NCBI RefSeq assembly: GCF_003002065.1
Contig: NZ_PVZG01000005.1
Coordinates: 124,001 to 188,000 of the forward strand
Direction of reading: 5' to 3'
DNA length: 64,000 nt
Source: Pseudosporangium ferrugineum
GTDB lineage: Bacteria; Actinomycetota; Actinomycetes; Mycobacteriales; Micromonosporaceae
The translations under genes and the position numbers were made by a program. Positions within the stretch are counted from its first letter, which is position 1. Each line of letters begins with the position of its first letter. This document shows, in pieces, positions 17,596 through 25,827 of this stretch. The notes beneath the pieces are model-generated. The model did no database searches and was not told the DNA's origin. It saw nothing but the letters and a program-made list of their open reading frames with translations.

Positions 17596-19122
17596 ATGGG
17601 GCACGTGGGTAATCCGCTGCGCACGGCACAGGACCGACGGCTGCCCAGGATCCCGGAGCCCTGCGCTCTGGTGATCTTCGGCGTCACCGGTGACCTGTCG
17701 CGAAAGAAACTGATCCCGGCCGTCTACGACCTCGCCAACCGGGGTCTGCTGCCGCCCGGCTTCGTGGTCCTCGGCTTCGCCCGCCGCGACTGGGGCGACG
17801 GCGACTTCGAGTCGCTGGCCTACGAGGCGGCGAAGAAGGGCGCCCGGACCCCGTGGCGCGAGGACGTCTGGCAGCGGCTGGCGAGCCAGTTCCAGTTCGT
17901 GCCCGGCTCCTTCGACGACGACGCCGCGTTCGACCACCTGGCGAGCACGCTGGACGAGCTGCGCGAACGCAACGGCATCGCGGGCAACGCCGCGTTCTAC
18001 TTCTCCATCCCGCCGGCCGCGTTCCCGCTGGTCCTCAATCAGCTGAACCGCACCGGGATGGCGGACAACGCCAAGTCCGGCGGCTGGCGCCGGGTGGTCG
18101 TCGAGAAGCCGTTCGGCAACGACCTGAAGACCGCCATGGCGCTCAACCACCTGGTCGACGAGGTCTTCACCCCCGCGGACGTCTTCCGCATCGACCACTA
18201 CCTGGGCAAGGAGACGGTCCAGAACATCCTGGCCCTGCGCTTCGCCAACAGCCTGTTCGAGCCGGTGTGGAATTCCAAGTACGTCGACTCGGTGCAGATC
18301 ACCATGGCCGAGGACGTCGGCATCGGCACCCGCGCGGCGTTCTACGACTCCGCCGGCGCCGCCCGCGACGTGCTGCAGAACCACCTGCTCCAGCTGCTTG
18401 CGCTGGTGGGCATGGAGGAGCCGACGAGCTTCGACCCCAACGAGATCCGCGCCGAGAAGCTGAAGGTGCTCAAGGCGATCAGCATCCCGCAGGACATCGC
18501 CGCCGGTTCCGTGCGCGGGCAGTATCTCCAGGGCTGGGTGGCCGGCGAGCGCGCGGTGGGCTACCTGGAGGAGAAGGGCGTCCCGGAGAATTCCACCACC
18601 GAGACCTATGTGGCCGTACGCCTCGGCATCCAGAACAGGCGCTGGGCGGGCGTGCCGTTCTTCGTCCGCGTCGGCAAGCGGATGCCGCGCCGGGTCACCG
18701 AGATCGCGATCCTGTTCAAGCGCGCGCCGCACCTGCCGTTCGACCCGGCCGACGTGGAGATGCTGGGCAACAACCAGCTGGTCATCCGCGTGCAGCCGGA
18801 CGAGGGCGTGGTGCTCAAGTTCGGCTCCAAGGTCCCCGGCACCACCATGGAGGTCCGGGACATCGCCATGGACTTCCAGTACGGCGAGGCGTTCACCGAG
18901 TCCAGCCCCGAGGCGTACGAGCGGCTCGTGCTGGACGTGCTCGTCGGCGACCGCACCCTGTTCCCCGACGCCGCCGAGGTCGAGCAGAGCTGGCGCGTCA
19001 TCGACCCGCTCGAGGAGGCGTGGGCGGGCACCGAGCCGGAGCCCTACCGGGCCGGCGAGTGGGGACCGCGGGCTTCGGACGAGATGCTGGCCCGCGAGGG
19101 CCGTTCCTGGAGGCGTGCATGA
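17596..19122 (+). CDS. zwf: Glucose-6-phosphate 1-dehydrogenase
   Basis: A 508-residue enzyme that makes NADPH and 6-phosphogluconolactone, the entry step of the pentose phosphate pathway. The nucleotide-binding fingerprint is IFGVTGDLSRKKLIPAVYDL. The active-site motif is RIDHYLGKETVQN, with its catalytic His. The substrate-binding VVEKPFGNDL lies before it. The length is normal. The start could be the ATG at 17596 or the GTG at 17605. Its last bases overlap the opcA start (ATGA), fitting the role of OpcA as an assembly factor for this enzyme. Confidence 0.97.
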   Translation: MGHVGNPLRTAQDRRLPRIPEPCALVIFGVTGDLSRKKLIPAVYDLANRGLLPPGFVVLGFARRDWGDGDFESLAYEAAKKGARTPWREDVWQRLASQFQFVPGSFDDDAAFDHLASTLDELRERNGIAGNAAFYFSIPPAAFPLVLNQLNRTGMADNAKSGGWRRVVVEKPFGNDLKTAMALNHLVDEVFTPADVFRIDHYLGKETVQNILALRFANSLFEPVWNSKYVDSVQITMAEDVGIGTRAAFYDSAGAARDVLQNHLLQLLALVGMEEPTSFDPNEIRAEKLKVLKAISIPQDIAAGSVRGQYLQGWVAGERAVGYLEEKGVPENSTTETYVAVRLGIQNRRWAGVPFFVRVGKRMPRRVTEIAILFKRAPHLPFDPADVEMLGNNQLVIRVQPDEGVVLKFGSKVPGTTMEVRDIAMDFQYGEAFTESSPEAYERLVLDVLVGDRTLFPDAAEVEQSWRVIDPLEEAWAGTEPEPYRAGEWGPRASDEMLAREGRSWRRA

Positions 19123-20135
19123 TCGGCTTGTGGGACACCACCGGCAACGAGGTCGTCAAGGCGCTCGCGGCCGAGCGGCGCAGCGCGGGCGGCGTGGCCT
19201 CCGGTCTCGCCCTGACGCTGGTCGCCGTGGTGGAGGAGAAGAAGGTCCGCGAGGCGGAGGCCGCCGCCACGATCGCCGCGGCCGCGCACCCCTGCCGCCT
19301 GCTCATCGTGGTCCGCTCCGACCTGGAGGGCCGCAGCCGGCTCGACGCGGAGATCGTCGTGGGCGGCCGGCTCGGTCCGGCCGAGGCCGTCGTGATGCGC
19401 ATGTACGGCCGCCTCGCGCTGCACGCCGAGTCGGTGGTCATGCCGCTGCTCGCCCCGGACGTGCCGGTGGTGACGTGGTGGCACGGCGAGCCGCCGGACG
19501 TCATCGCCAACGACTTCCTGGGCGTCGTCGCCGACCGGCGCATCACCGACAGCAAGCTCGCCCCGGACCCGGTGGCGGCGCTCAAGCAGCGGGCCGCCGA
19601 CTACGCGCCCGGCGACACGGACCTCACCTGGACCCGGATCACCCTGTGGCGCACCCTGGTCGCGGGCGCGTTCGACACCACCGAGGAGCGGGTCACCGGC
19701 GCCACGGTCATCGCGCCGGCCAACGACCCGACCGCCGCGCTGATGTGCGGGTGGCTCAAGTCGCGGCTGGGCATCGAGCCGAAGTGGGAGCACACCGACC
19801 GGGCGCCGCGCATGCACACGGTGCAGCTGGAGTGCGCCAACGGCGACTGCGTCACGGTCACCCGCGAGGAGGGCACGGCCCTGTTCAGCCGCTCCGGGCA
19901 GGAGCCGCGCTACATGCCGCTGCCCAAGCGCCCGGTCGGCGACGAGCTGGCCGAGGAGCTGCGCCGCCTCGACCCCGACCAGATCTACGGCGAGGCCCTG
20001 GGCGCGATGGCCGGCATGCCCGGCCTCGACGAGAAGCCGGCGATGCGGGTGCACGTGTGGAAGGACCCGGCCCAGGCCGCGCGCGCGGGCGAGGAGGCCG
20101 GCGCGATGGCGGGCCCCGGCGGATCCGCCGCCTGA
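19119..20135 (+). CDS. opcA: OpcA, glucose-6-phosphate dehydrogenase assembly protein
   Basis: A 338-residue OpcA. These proteins are found in cyanobacteria and Actinobacteria and are needed for assembly or activation of glucose-6-phosphate dehydrogenase. Conserved pieces are LWDTTGNEVVKALAAER at the N-terminus, HPCRLLIVVRSD, the VVTWWHGEPPDVIANDF block and the C-terminal RRLDPDQIYGEALG. Coupled to zwf by ATGA overlap. The 97 bases before pgl contain a short GC hairpin (20180-20203). Confidence 0.93.
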   Translation: MIGLWDTTGNEVVKALAAERRSAGGVASGLALTLVAVVEEKKVREAEAAATIAAAAHPCRLLIVVRSDLEGRSRLDAEIVVGGRLGPAEAVVMRMYGRLALHAESVVMPLLAPDVPVVTWWHGEPPDVIANDFLGVVADRRITDSKLAPDPVAALKQRAADYAPGDTDLTWTRITLWRTLVAGAFDTTEERVTGATVIAPANDPTAALMCGWLKSRLGIEPKWEHTDRAPRMHTVQLECANGDCVTVTREEGTALFSRSGQEPRYMPLPKRPVGDELAEELRRLDPDQIYGEALGAMAGMPGLDEKPAMRVHVWKDPAQAARAGEEAGAMAGPGGSAA

Positions 20136-20232
20136 ACCCGGGCACTCGGGTTCGATACCGGTTGTTCACTAAGATCGACGGGGCCGTCCCGCGGGGCGGC
20201 CCCGAGCCGTGGGTGCCGACGTGAGGAGTCCG

Positions 20233-20952
20233 ATGAGCGAGACCGTTGTGGTGGTGGTGCCGGACGCGGACGTCCTGGCGTCGGCGGTGGCGGCCCGGCT
20301 GGTCACCGCGATCATCGAGGCGCAGGCCGTGCGCGGGCGCGCCGACGTGGTGCTGACCGGCGGGCGGGTCGCCGCTAAGGTGCTGCGCGCGGTCAAGGAC
20401 CTCCCGGCCACGGCGGCCATCGACTGGTCCCGCGTCGACCTGTGGTGGGGCGACGAACGGTTCCTGGCGGCCGGCGACCCGGACCGCAACGAGACCCAGG
20501 CCCGCGAGGCCCTGCTCGACGCTCTGCCGCTCCACGCGGCCCGGGTGCACGCGATGCCGCCGTCGGACGGCCCGGACGGCGACGACGCCGCCGCGGCCGC
20601 GGCCCGCTACGGCGACGAGCTCGCCGCCTCGCTGCCCACCTTCGACGTGCTGATGCTGGGCGTCGGCGAGGACGGGCACGTGGCGTCGCTCTTCCCGGGG
20701 CACCCGGACGCCACCGCCGACGGCACGGTCACCGCCGTGCACGACAGCCCGAAGCCGCCGCCGACGCGCATCTCGCTGACCTTCTCGGCGATCCGCTCGG
20801 CCGCGGAGGTGTGGCTGGTCGCGGCCGGCCCGGACAAGGCGGACTCGGTCGGCGCGGCGCTGCGCGGCGACACCGGCCTGCCCGCGGCCCGCGCCACCGG
20901 CACGAGGAAGACCGTCTGGCTGCTGGACACGGCGGCCGCGGCGAAACGCTGA
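20233..20952 (+). CDS. pgl: 6-phosphogluconolactonase
   Basis: A 239-residue DevB-type lactonase that hydrolyses the product of Zwf. Family motifs are LTGGRVAAKVLRAV, WWGDERFLAAGDPDRNE and MLGVGEDGHVASLFPGHP. The ATG at 20233 follows GTGAGGAGTCCG, a good ribosome-binding site; an upstream ATG at 20209 lies inside the hairpin region and is unlikely. It is the last gene of the operon, followed at once by a strong terminator. Confidence 0.95.
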   Translation: MSETVVVVVPDADVLASAVAARLVTAIIEAQAVRGRADVVLTGGRVAAKVLRAVKDLPATAAIDWSRVDLWWGDERFLAAGDPDRNETQAREALLDALPLHAARVHAMPPSDGPDGDDAAAAAARYGDELAASLPTFDVLMLGVGEDGHVASLFPGHPDATADGTVTAVHDSPKPPPTRISLTFSAIRSAAEVWLVAAGPDKADSVGAALRGDTGLPAARATGTRKTVWLLDTAAAAKR

Positions 20953-20960
20953 CCGGACGA

Positions 20961-20992
20961 AAAAGGGCCGCCCTCCAGGGCGGCCCTTTTTT
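20961..20992. terminator. Strong bidirectional terminator after pgl
   Basis: A 10-pair GC stem (20965-20974 with 20977-20986) and a 2-base loop. It has an A run on the left and six T on the right, so it works for pgl on the plus strand and for fliQ on the minus strand. Confidence 0.92.
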
Positions 20993-21003
20993 CTTGCGCA
21001 AGT

Positions 21004-21273
21004 TCAGCTCAGCAGCGACGGAATCTTCTCGAACAACTGCGTCGTGTACGTCACCATCTCGTGCAACATCCAGTTCCCACTGAACAGAATCGCCGCACCC
21101 ACCGCGATCGCCTTCGGCACGAACGACAGCGTCGCCTCCTGAATCTGCGTCACCGACTGGAACAACGAGATCGCAAAACCGATCAGCAACGCCGTCAGCA
21201 ACACCGGCGCACACATCTTCGCCGCAATGGTCATCGCCTGCAGGCCCAGCTCCACGATCTGCGTATCCGTCAT
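21004..21273 (-). CDS. fliQ: Flagellar export apparatus protein FliQ, isolated copy
   Basis: An 89-residue protein, exactly the normal FliQ length, with two membrane helices (about residues 15-37 and 48-70). It matches FliQ/SpaQ along its whole length: LGLQAMTIAAKMCAPVLLT, GFAISLFQSVTQIQEATLSF, VPKAIAVGAAILFSGNWM. FliQ is part of the FliPQR gate of the flagellar type III export machine in the membrane. No other flagellar gene is nearby, which is unusual. Codon use favours G-ending codons and includes several T-ending ones (ATT, GGT, TTT, TGT), unlike the C-ending neighbours, so separate origin is possible. The frame is intact. It may be co-transcribed with the VOC gene 90 bases upstream. Confidence 0.85.
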   Translation of the reverse strand: MTDTQIVELGLQAMTIAAKMCAPVLLTALLIGFAISLFQSVTQIQEATLSFVPKAIAVGAAILFSGNWMLHEMVTYTTQLFEKIPSLLS

Positions 21274-21363
21274 GCCATCCCCTTCGGGACCCCCGGACCA
21301 CCCCGGAGTGCACAACAGGAATACGACGGTTGCCGTTCGGTTCAGCCCCGCGAAACCCTCAAG

Positions 21364-21771
21364 TCAGGCGCGCGACGAGATCTGCTGCACCGCCCAGCCG
21401 TTGCCGTCGGGGTCGGCGAAGAACACGAAGCCGACGTTGTCCAGCGGGTGGGGCGTCGGGCTGGGGTTCTCCCCCAGCCGCTGCACGTCGCTGACCGCGA
21501 CGCCGCGGGCCACCAGCTCGGCGTGCGCCCGGTTGATGTCCGGCACGACCAGCTGCAACCCCTTGAGCGAGCCCGGCGGCATGTCCGGCACCGCGCCCCG
21601 CCCGATCACGATCGAGCAACCGGAGCCCGGCGGGGTGAGCTGCACGATCCGGACGTCGTCGCCGAACGCGGTGTCATGATCGACGTGAAAGCCGAGCTTC
21701 CCGGCGTAGAACTCCTTCGCCCGGTCGATGTCGGAGACCGGCACGACCACCACTTCCAAGGTCCAGTTCAC
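21364..21771 (-). CDS. VOC-superfamily (glyoxalase-like) protein
   Basis: A 135-residue vicinal-oxygen-chelate fold protein with two paired beta-alpha-beta-beta-beta modules. The N-terminal LEVVVVPVSDIDRAKEFYAGKLGF is the standard first module. The second contains VFFADPDGNGWAVQQ, where the usual metal-binding glutamate position is occupied by a non-Glu residue, so metal chemistry is uncertain. Members include glyoxalases, dioxygenases and resistance proteins; no substrate can be assigned. Confidence 0.85.
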   Translation of the reverse strand: MNWTLEVVVVPVSDIDRAKEFYAGKLGFHVDHDTAFGDDVRIVQLTPPGSGCSIVIGRGAVPDMPPGSLKGLQLVVPDINRAHAELVARGVAVSDVQRLGENPSPTPHPLDNVGFVFFADPDGNGWAVQQISSRA

Positions 21772-21823
21772 CGGCCCATCCTGACAGGTACGCCACCCCC
21801 GCGCCGTCCGGCCGACGAGACCG

Positions 21824-22333
21824 TCACCCGAACGCTGAGGGCGGCGCGGCGTTCCCGGGCTGCGGGGCGGCCGGAACGCGACCCCGGTCGCCGGCGCCGG
21901 GGGTGATCGCCCCGGGGGTGGCCGCCCCGGGAGCCATCGGCGGGGTCGTGGGCGGCGTACCCTTCGGGGCGGCCGGCTCCGAGCGCTCCGGCTCTGCGCG
22001 CTCCGGCGTCGGCGCCGGGCCCACGGACGGCGACGGCCCGGGCGACTCCGACGGTACGGTCACCGCCGGCGCATCGGGCGTTCGCCGGGGCCCGTCGCGC
22101 CCGGGCAGGACGAGGCCGACGCCCACGGCGGCCAGCACCAGCGCCAGCCCCGCCACCAGCCCGCGCCACCCGGCGAGCCGCCACGACCTCGCGAGCCGCC
22201 CCGGCCGGCCCGTCGCGGTCGGCGGCACGGCGGGTTGCAGCTCGTCCGCGGTCACCTGACGCGCGCGGGCGGCCAGCGCCGCCCGCAGCCGGGCCTCGGT
22301 CGCGCTGGGCACGGAACCCTCCACCGTGCTCAT
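21824..22333 (-). CDS. Probable membrane-bound anti-sigma partner
   Basis: A 169-residue protein with a cytoplasmic N-terminus of about 60 residues (SATEARLRAALAARARQVTADEL), one hydrophobic helix (LVAGLALVLAAVGVGLVL) and a long Pro/Ala/Glu-rich outer tail with no fold visible. It has no zinc-binding anti-sigma His-Cys motif. Its start overlaps the stop of the sigma factor gene (ATGA). That coupling and the topology suggest that it controls the sigma factor, but this is inferred from position. Confidence 0.65.
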   Translation of the reverse strand: MSTVEGSVPSATEARLRAALAARARQVTADELQPAVPPTATGRPGRLARSWRLAGWRGLVAGLALVLAAVGVGLVLPGRDGPRRTPDAPAVTVPSESPGPSPSVGPAPTPERAEPERSEPAAPKGTPPTTPPMAPGAATPGAITPGAGDRGRVPAAPQPGNAAPPSAFG

Positions 22334-22917
22334 GAGTGCTCCCCGAGCAGGCCGCGCAGCAGGGTCAGGGCCCGGTGCGCGGTCGACTTCACGGTGCCAC
22401 GGGACACGTGCAGCACCTCGGCGATCTCCTGCTCGGACAGCTCCGACCAGTACCTCAGCACCACCACCTGGCGCTGCCGCACCGTGAGCTCCGCCAGCGC
22501 CGCCAGCACCTCCCGGTCACCCTCTCCCCTGAGCATCTGGTCCTCGGCGGCCGGTGCCGTGCCCGGCGGGGGCGGCACGTACGCCCGCGCGGTCCGCCGG
22601 CGCCGCAACGCCGACCGGGCCGCGTTCATCACCCCGGAGGTGAGGTAGGCGTCCGGGTCGGCGATCTTCCGCAGGTCGGCCCCGTGCCGCCGGTACAGCG
22701 CCGCGAACACGTCCTGCACGATGTCCTCGGCCGTGCCCAGGTCGTCGACCATCAGCACGGCCAGCCGCACGAGGTGCAGCCGGCGCGCGTGGTACAGCTC
22801 GTTGATCGCCGGAGGCCCGTCCGGGGCGCCGGGGTCGCGGACCGGCGCCGCGGACCCGGCCAGGGCCGACCGCAGCCACCGCAGCAGGGGCTGCGGCAGC
22901 GGCAGGGCGAGGATCAT
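22330..22917 (-). CDS. ECF-type RNA polymerase sigma factor
   Basis: A 195-residue ECF sigma factor, related to the SigE-like group of actinomycetes. Region 2 (about residues 45-110) contains VDDLGTAEDIVQDVFAALYR, the polymerase-binding helix. Region 4 (about residues 140-190) ends in YWSELSEQEIAEVLHVS and GTVKSTAHRALTLLRGLL, the -35 recognition helix. The first 35 residues are a variable extension. It lies between a secreted Pro-rich protein gene and its probable anti-sigma gene, likely one operon. Confidence 0.9.
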   Translation of the reverse strand: MILALPLPQPLLRWLRSALAGSAAPVRDPGAPDGPPAINELYHARRLHLVRLAVLMVDDLGTAEDIVQDVFAALYRRHGADLRKIADPDAYLTSGVMNAARSALRRRRTARAYVPPPPGTAPAAEDQMLRGEGDREVLAALAELTVRQRQVVVLRYWSELSEQEIAEVLHVSRGTVKSTAHRALTLLRGLLGEHS

Positions 22918-22933
22918 GGGCGGGGCCTGACGG

Positions 22934-23398
22934 TCAGCGGGCGCGGGAGGCCGACGGTACCCCGCCCGGTCGCGCCGGTGCAGGCGCGGCCTTGGGAGCG
23001 CCGGGGCGCGCCGGCGCGGGCTTGGCCTTGGGGGCGCCGGGACGGGCCGGGGAGGCGTCGGGCGCCGGGCGGCCGGGGCCCGCGCTCGGCGCCGGCGCCG
23101 GCTCGGCCGGCCGCGGACCGCCGGGCGTCACGGGCACGGGCGCTCCACCCGGCCGTCCGGGCTCGGCGGGCATGGGGGCGCCGCCGCCGGGCTTGGCGGG
23201 CATCGGAGCTGCCGCACCGGGGGCGGGCGCTCCGCCGGGACTTCCCGGCTTGGCGGGCACCGGCGCGGGCGCGTCCGTGACCCTCGACGGCTCCGGCTTC
23301 CCGGAATCGGCGAACGCGGTGGCGGCGTACCCGCCACCCAGGACGACGACGGCGGTCACGGCGACGGTGTACGTGGCGGCACGGGCGGTCAGGCGCAT
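22934..23398 (-). CDS. Secreted Pro/Ala/Gly-rich protein
   Basis: A 154-residue protein with an N-terminal signal sequence: a charged start (MRLTARA), a hydrophobic stretch (TVAVTAVVVLGGGYAATAF) and a cleavage-like ATAFADS. The mature part is wholly low complexity, repeats of PAPARPGAPKA and PMPAKPGGGA type with basic residues spaced in. There is no recognisable domain. It may be a cell-wall-associated or exposed disordered protein. It is first in the sigma operon, 16 bases before the sigma gene, so it may be a target or a sensor input of that system. Confidence 0.65.
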   Translation of the reverse strand: MRLTARAATYTVAVTAVVVLGGGYAATAFADSGKPEPSRVTDAPAPVPAKPGSPGGAPAPGAAAPMPAKPGGGAPMPAEPGRPGGAPVPVTPGGPRPAEPAPAPSAGPGRPAPDASPARPGAPKAKPAPARPGAPKAAPAPARPGGVPSASRAR

Positions 23399-23441
23399 CA
23401 GCTGAACTCCTGCGGGGTCGATGGGGGCTCTCGCAGGGAGG

Positions 23442-23464
23442 GACGCACGACGCCGGAAAAGGTT
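23442..23464 (-). promoter_or_regulatory. Candidate ECF-sigma promoter of the sigma operon
   Basis: On the minus strand, CCAACC (AAC core at 23464-23462) and CGTC (23445-23442) are spaced by 16 bases, as in many ECF promoters. It lies 44 bases upstream of the first gene of the operon, fitting autoregulation. Confidence 0.35.
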
Positions 23465-23518
23465 GGCGCCGTCATGGTGACGCCGGTCACACCCCAGTGC
23501 TTCCCTAGACTCGGGCGG

Positions 23519-24136
23519 GTGCAGCCAGTGATCCGTGCGTACCGGCCCGAGGACCTCGACACCGTCTACGACATCTGCGTGCGTACCGCCGATGCGGGAG
23601 GTGACGCGCGGGGGCTCTACTCCTCGGACCGGCTCATGGGCGACATCTTCGCGGCGCCGTACGTGATCCTCGAACCGGAGCACGCGCACGTCCTCGACGA
23701 CGGCACCGGCACAGCGGTCGGCTATGTGCTCGGCACCGCCGACACGGCCCGCTTCGCCCGGCGCTACCGCGAGGAGTGGCTGCCTGCGACGGCGGGACGC
23801 TACCCGGTGCCGGCCGATCCGCCGGCGACGGCCGAGGACGGCATGCTGGCGCTGCACTACCGGCCGGAGCGCATGATCGTGCCGGAGCTCGCCGGCTACC
23901 CCGCCCACCTGCACATCGACCTGCTGCCGGAGTGGCAGGGCAAGGGCTGGGGCCGCGGCCTGATCGCGGCGTTCCTGGCCGGCCTGCACGCGGCCGGGGT
24001 CCCGCGCGTGCACCTCGGCATGGCCGAGCGGAACAGCGCGGCCCGGGCGTTCTACGACCGCCTCGGCTTCGTCGAGCTGGCCGTCCCCGACCCGGGCCCC
24101 GTCGTCTACCTCGGGCGCGAGACGACCCCGCTGTAG
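23519..24136 (+). CDS. GNAT-family N-acetyltransferase
   Basis: About 205 residues from the GTG at 23519; an ATG at 23474 would add 15 residues. The acetyl-CoA binding motif is LPEWQGKGWGRGLIAAFL, with the Gln-x-x-Gly-x-Gly type loop. It is followed by LGMAERNSAARAFYDRLGFVEL, the standard end of the fold. The front part VIRAYRPEDLDTVYDICVRT is the usual first strand and helix. The insertion between (RYREEWLPATAG and later) resembles the acetyltransferase group annotated near O-GlcNAcase homologues. Acceptor unknown. Confidence 0.85.
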   Translation: MQPVIRAYRPEDLDTVYDICVRTADAGGDARGLYSSDRLMGDIFAAPYVILEPEHAHVLDDGTGTAVGYVLGTADTARFARRYREEWLPATAGRYPVPADPPATAEDGMLALHYRPERMIVPELAGYPAHLHIDLLPEWQGKGWGRGLIAAFLAGLHAAGVPRVHLGMAERNSAARAFYDRLGFVELAVPDPGPVVYLGRETTPL

Positions 24137-24140
24137 GGGC

Positions 24141-24482
24141 CTATTCGCCCCGGCGGCGGCGCACCTTGGCCAGGGCCTCCGCGAGGATCGCCTCCCCGTC
24201 GGCGTCGGAGCGGCGCTCCTTCACGTACGCGAGGTGGGATTTGTAGGGTTCCGCCCGCATCCTGCCCGGCGGGTTGGCACGGTCGAGGCCGGCCGGCTGG
24301 CCGCACCGGGTGCAGTCCCAGGTCTCGGGCGGGGCGACGTCGGCGGCGAAGCGGACGTCCATCTCGTGGCCGGCCGCGCACCAGTACGTCACCTCCCGCC
24401 GCGGGGCGGGCTCGCTGCGCTCGTCGGGGCGCATCGGGCTGGAACCGATGCGGCTTCCGCGGATCGCACTGCCACTGGACAC
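24141..24482 (-). CDS. rbpA: RNA polymerase-binding protein RbpA
   Basis: A 113-residue RbpA, an actinobacterial transcription factor that binds RNA polymerase and group 1/2 sigma factors and stabilises the open complex. The core zinc-type segment has CAAGHEMDVRFAADV and TWDCTRCGQPAG. The C-terminal sigma-interaction domain has EPYKSHLAYVKERRS and EAILAEALAKVR. The start is a GTG after GACAGGAGTCACATCC. It stands between a convergent GNAT gene and secG. Confidence 0.95.
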   Translation of the reverse strand: MSSGSAIRGSRIGSSPMRPDERSEPAPRREVTYWCAAGHEMDVRFAADVAPPETWDCTRCGQPAGLDRANPPGRMRAEPYKSHLAYVKERRSDADGEAILAEALAKVRRRRGE

Positions 24483-24563
24483 GGATGTGACTCCTGTCTT
24501 TCAGGGGCGTCATCGCCGGGGAGGATCGGCGGTGGTGAGGGTGCTGCCAGGATCGTGCGGTGC

Positions 24564-24603
24564 AAAAAACAACCGCGCGGCCCGGACGGACCGGACCGCG
24601 CGG
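24564..24603 (-). terminator. Terminator after secG
   Basis: A 13-pair GC stem (24573-24585 with 24591-24603, one G-U pair) is followed on the minus strand by TTGTTTTTT. This is a textbook intrinsic terminator, 75 bases past the secG stop. Confidence 0.88.
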
Positions 24604-24679
24604 CAGAGTCTACGACTCTCGAAGCGCCTCAGGAAGGGTTGCCGACGAACGGTGCGGAACCGGACGTTAACAATAGGTT

Positions 24680-24934
24680 TCAGGACGCCTGAGCGAGCTT
24701 GAGCCAGAGGCCGAGGCCGACGATGCAGGCGAACCACACGATGCCGACCAGCACCGTGTAGCGGTCGAGGTTCTTCTCCGCGACCGACGAGCCGGCCAGG
24801 CTCGAGGTGACGCCGCCGCCGAACATGCTGGACATGCCGCCGCCCTTGCCGCGGTGCAGCAGGATCAGCAGGGTCAGCAGGATGCTCGTGATGATGAGCA
24901 ACACGATCAACGTGTAGGCGAACGCGATCGGCAT
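24680..24934 (-). CDS. secG: Preprotein translocase subunit SecG
   Basis: An 84-residue SecG with two membrane helices (about residues 3-25 and 58-80) joined by the conserved glycine-rich loop HRGKGGGMSSMFGGG. SecG is the small subunit of the SecYEG channel. The size and position, after tpiA, match other Actinobacteria. Confidence 0.95.
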   Translation of the reverse strand: MPIAFAYTLIVLLIITSILLTLLILLHRGKGGGMSSMFGGGVTSSLAGSSVAEKNLDRYTVLVGIVWFACIVGLGLWLKLAQAS

Positions 24935-24994
24935 GGTCGGGTCATTCCTCTCGAAGGGCGCAGCAGCGACACCACAATAGCGGGCGCACGCGGA

Positions 24995-25020
24995 ACCGGC
25001 CGCCCCAGGGGGCGGCCGGT
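24995..25020. terminator. Hairpin after tpiA
   Basis: A perfect 12-pair stem (24995-25006 with 25009-25020) and a 2-base loop, 14 bases past the tpiA stop on the minus strand. It lacks a T run, so partial read-through into secG is likely. Confidence 0.6.
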
Positions 25021-25033
25021 CCGTTCGATGCCT

Positions 25034-25825
25034 CTAGCGCTGGACGTGCTCGGGGAACCGGACGATCGAGGCGAACTCCTCGGCGTCCAGGCTCGCGCCG
25101 CCGATCAGCGCGCCGTCCACGTCCGGCTGCGCCATGATCGCGGCGATGTTGGCCGCCTTCACGGAGCCGCCGTACTGGATGCGCACCGCGTCGGCCGTCT
25201 CGGCGCCGTACTTCTCGGCGAGCCGGGCCCGGATGGCCCCGCACACCTCCTGCGCGTCGTCGGGCGTCGCGGTCTTGCCGGTGCCGATCGCCCACACCGG
25301 CTCGTACGCGATGACGATCTTCTGCACCTGCTCGGCCTTGAGCCCGTCGAGGGCGCCGTCGAGCTGGGTGCAGCAGTGCGCCACCTGCCCGGCGGCCTCG
25401 CGGATGTCGAGGCCCTCGCCGACGCAGAGGATCGGGGTGAGCTCGTTGGCGAGCGCCGCCTTCACCTTCGCGTTGACCAGCGCGTCGTCCTCGCCGTGGT
25501 ACTCGCGGCGCTCGGAGTGCCCGATCACCACGTAGGAGCAGCCCAGCTTGGCGAGCATCGCGCCGGAGATCTCCCCGGTGTAGGCCCCGCCCTTGTGCTG
25601 AGACAGGTCCTGGGCGCCGTACTTGATCAGCACCTTGTCGCCGTCGATCGCCGTCTGCACGCTGCGCAGGTCGGTGAACGGCGGCAGCACGACCGCCTCG
25701 ACGTCGGTGAGCTGCTGCTCGTTGAGGCTGGCGGCCAGCTTCTGCACGAGGAGGATGGCCTCGAGGTGGTTGAGGTTCATCTTCCAGTTGCCGGCCATGA
25801 TGGGCCGGCGGGTGTTGTCAGCCAT
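25034..25825 (-). CDS. tpiA: Triosephosphate isomerase
   Basis: A 263-residue TIM-barrel enzyme interconverting dihydroxyacetone phosphate and glyceraldehyde 3-phosphate. Catalytic lysine in GNWKMNLNH, histidine in [14 protein letters not shown], glutamate in [14 protein letters not shown], which is also the mobile loop 6. The phosphate loop is [12 protein letters not shown]. It starts 2 bases before the pgk stop region, so gap-pgk-tpiA is a tight operon. Confidence 0.97.
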   Translation of the reverse strand: MADNTRRPIMAGNWKMNLNHLEAILLVQKLAASLNEQQLTDVEAVVLPPFTDLRSVQTAIDGDKVLIKYGAQDLSQHKGGAYTGEISGAMLAKLGCSYVVIGHSERREYHGEDDALVNAKVKAALANELTPILCVGEGLDIREAAGQVAHCCTQLDGALDGLKAEQVQKIVIAYEPVWAIGTGKTATPDDAQEVCGAIRARLAEKYGAETADAVRIQYGGSVKAANIAAIMAQPDVDGALIGGASLDAEEFASIVRFPEHVQR

Positions 25826-25827
25826 GC

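Noticed and set aside
24483..24679. Possible tRNA between rbpA and secG
   Set aside because: The structure is a terminator hairpin with a T run; no cloverleaf or conserved T-loop sequence is seen.
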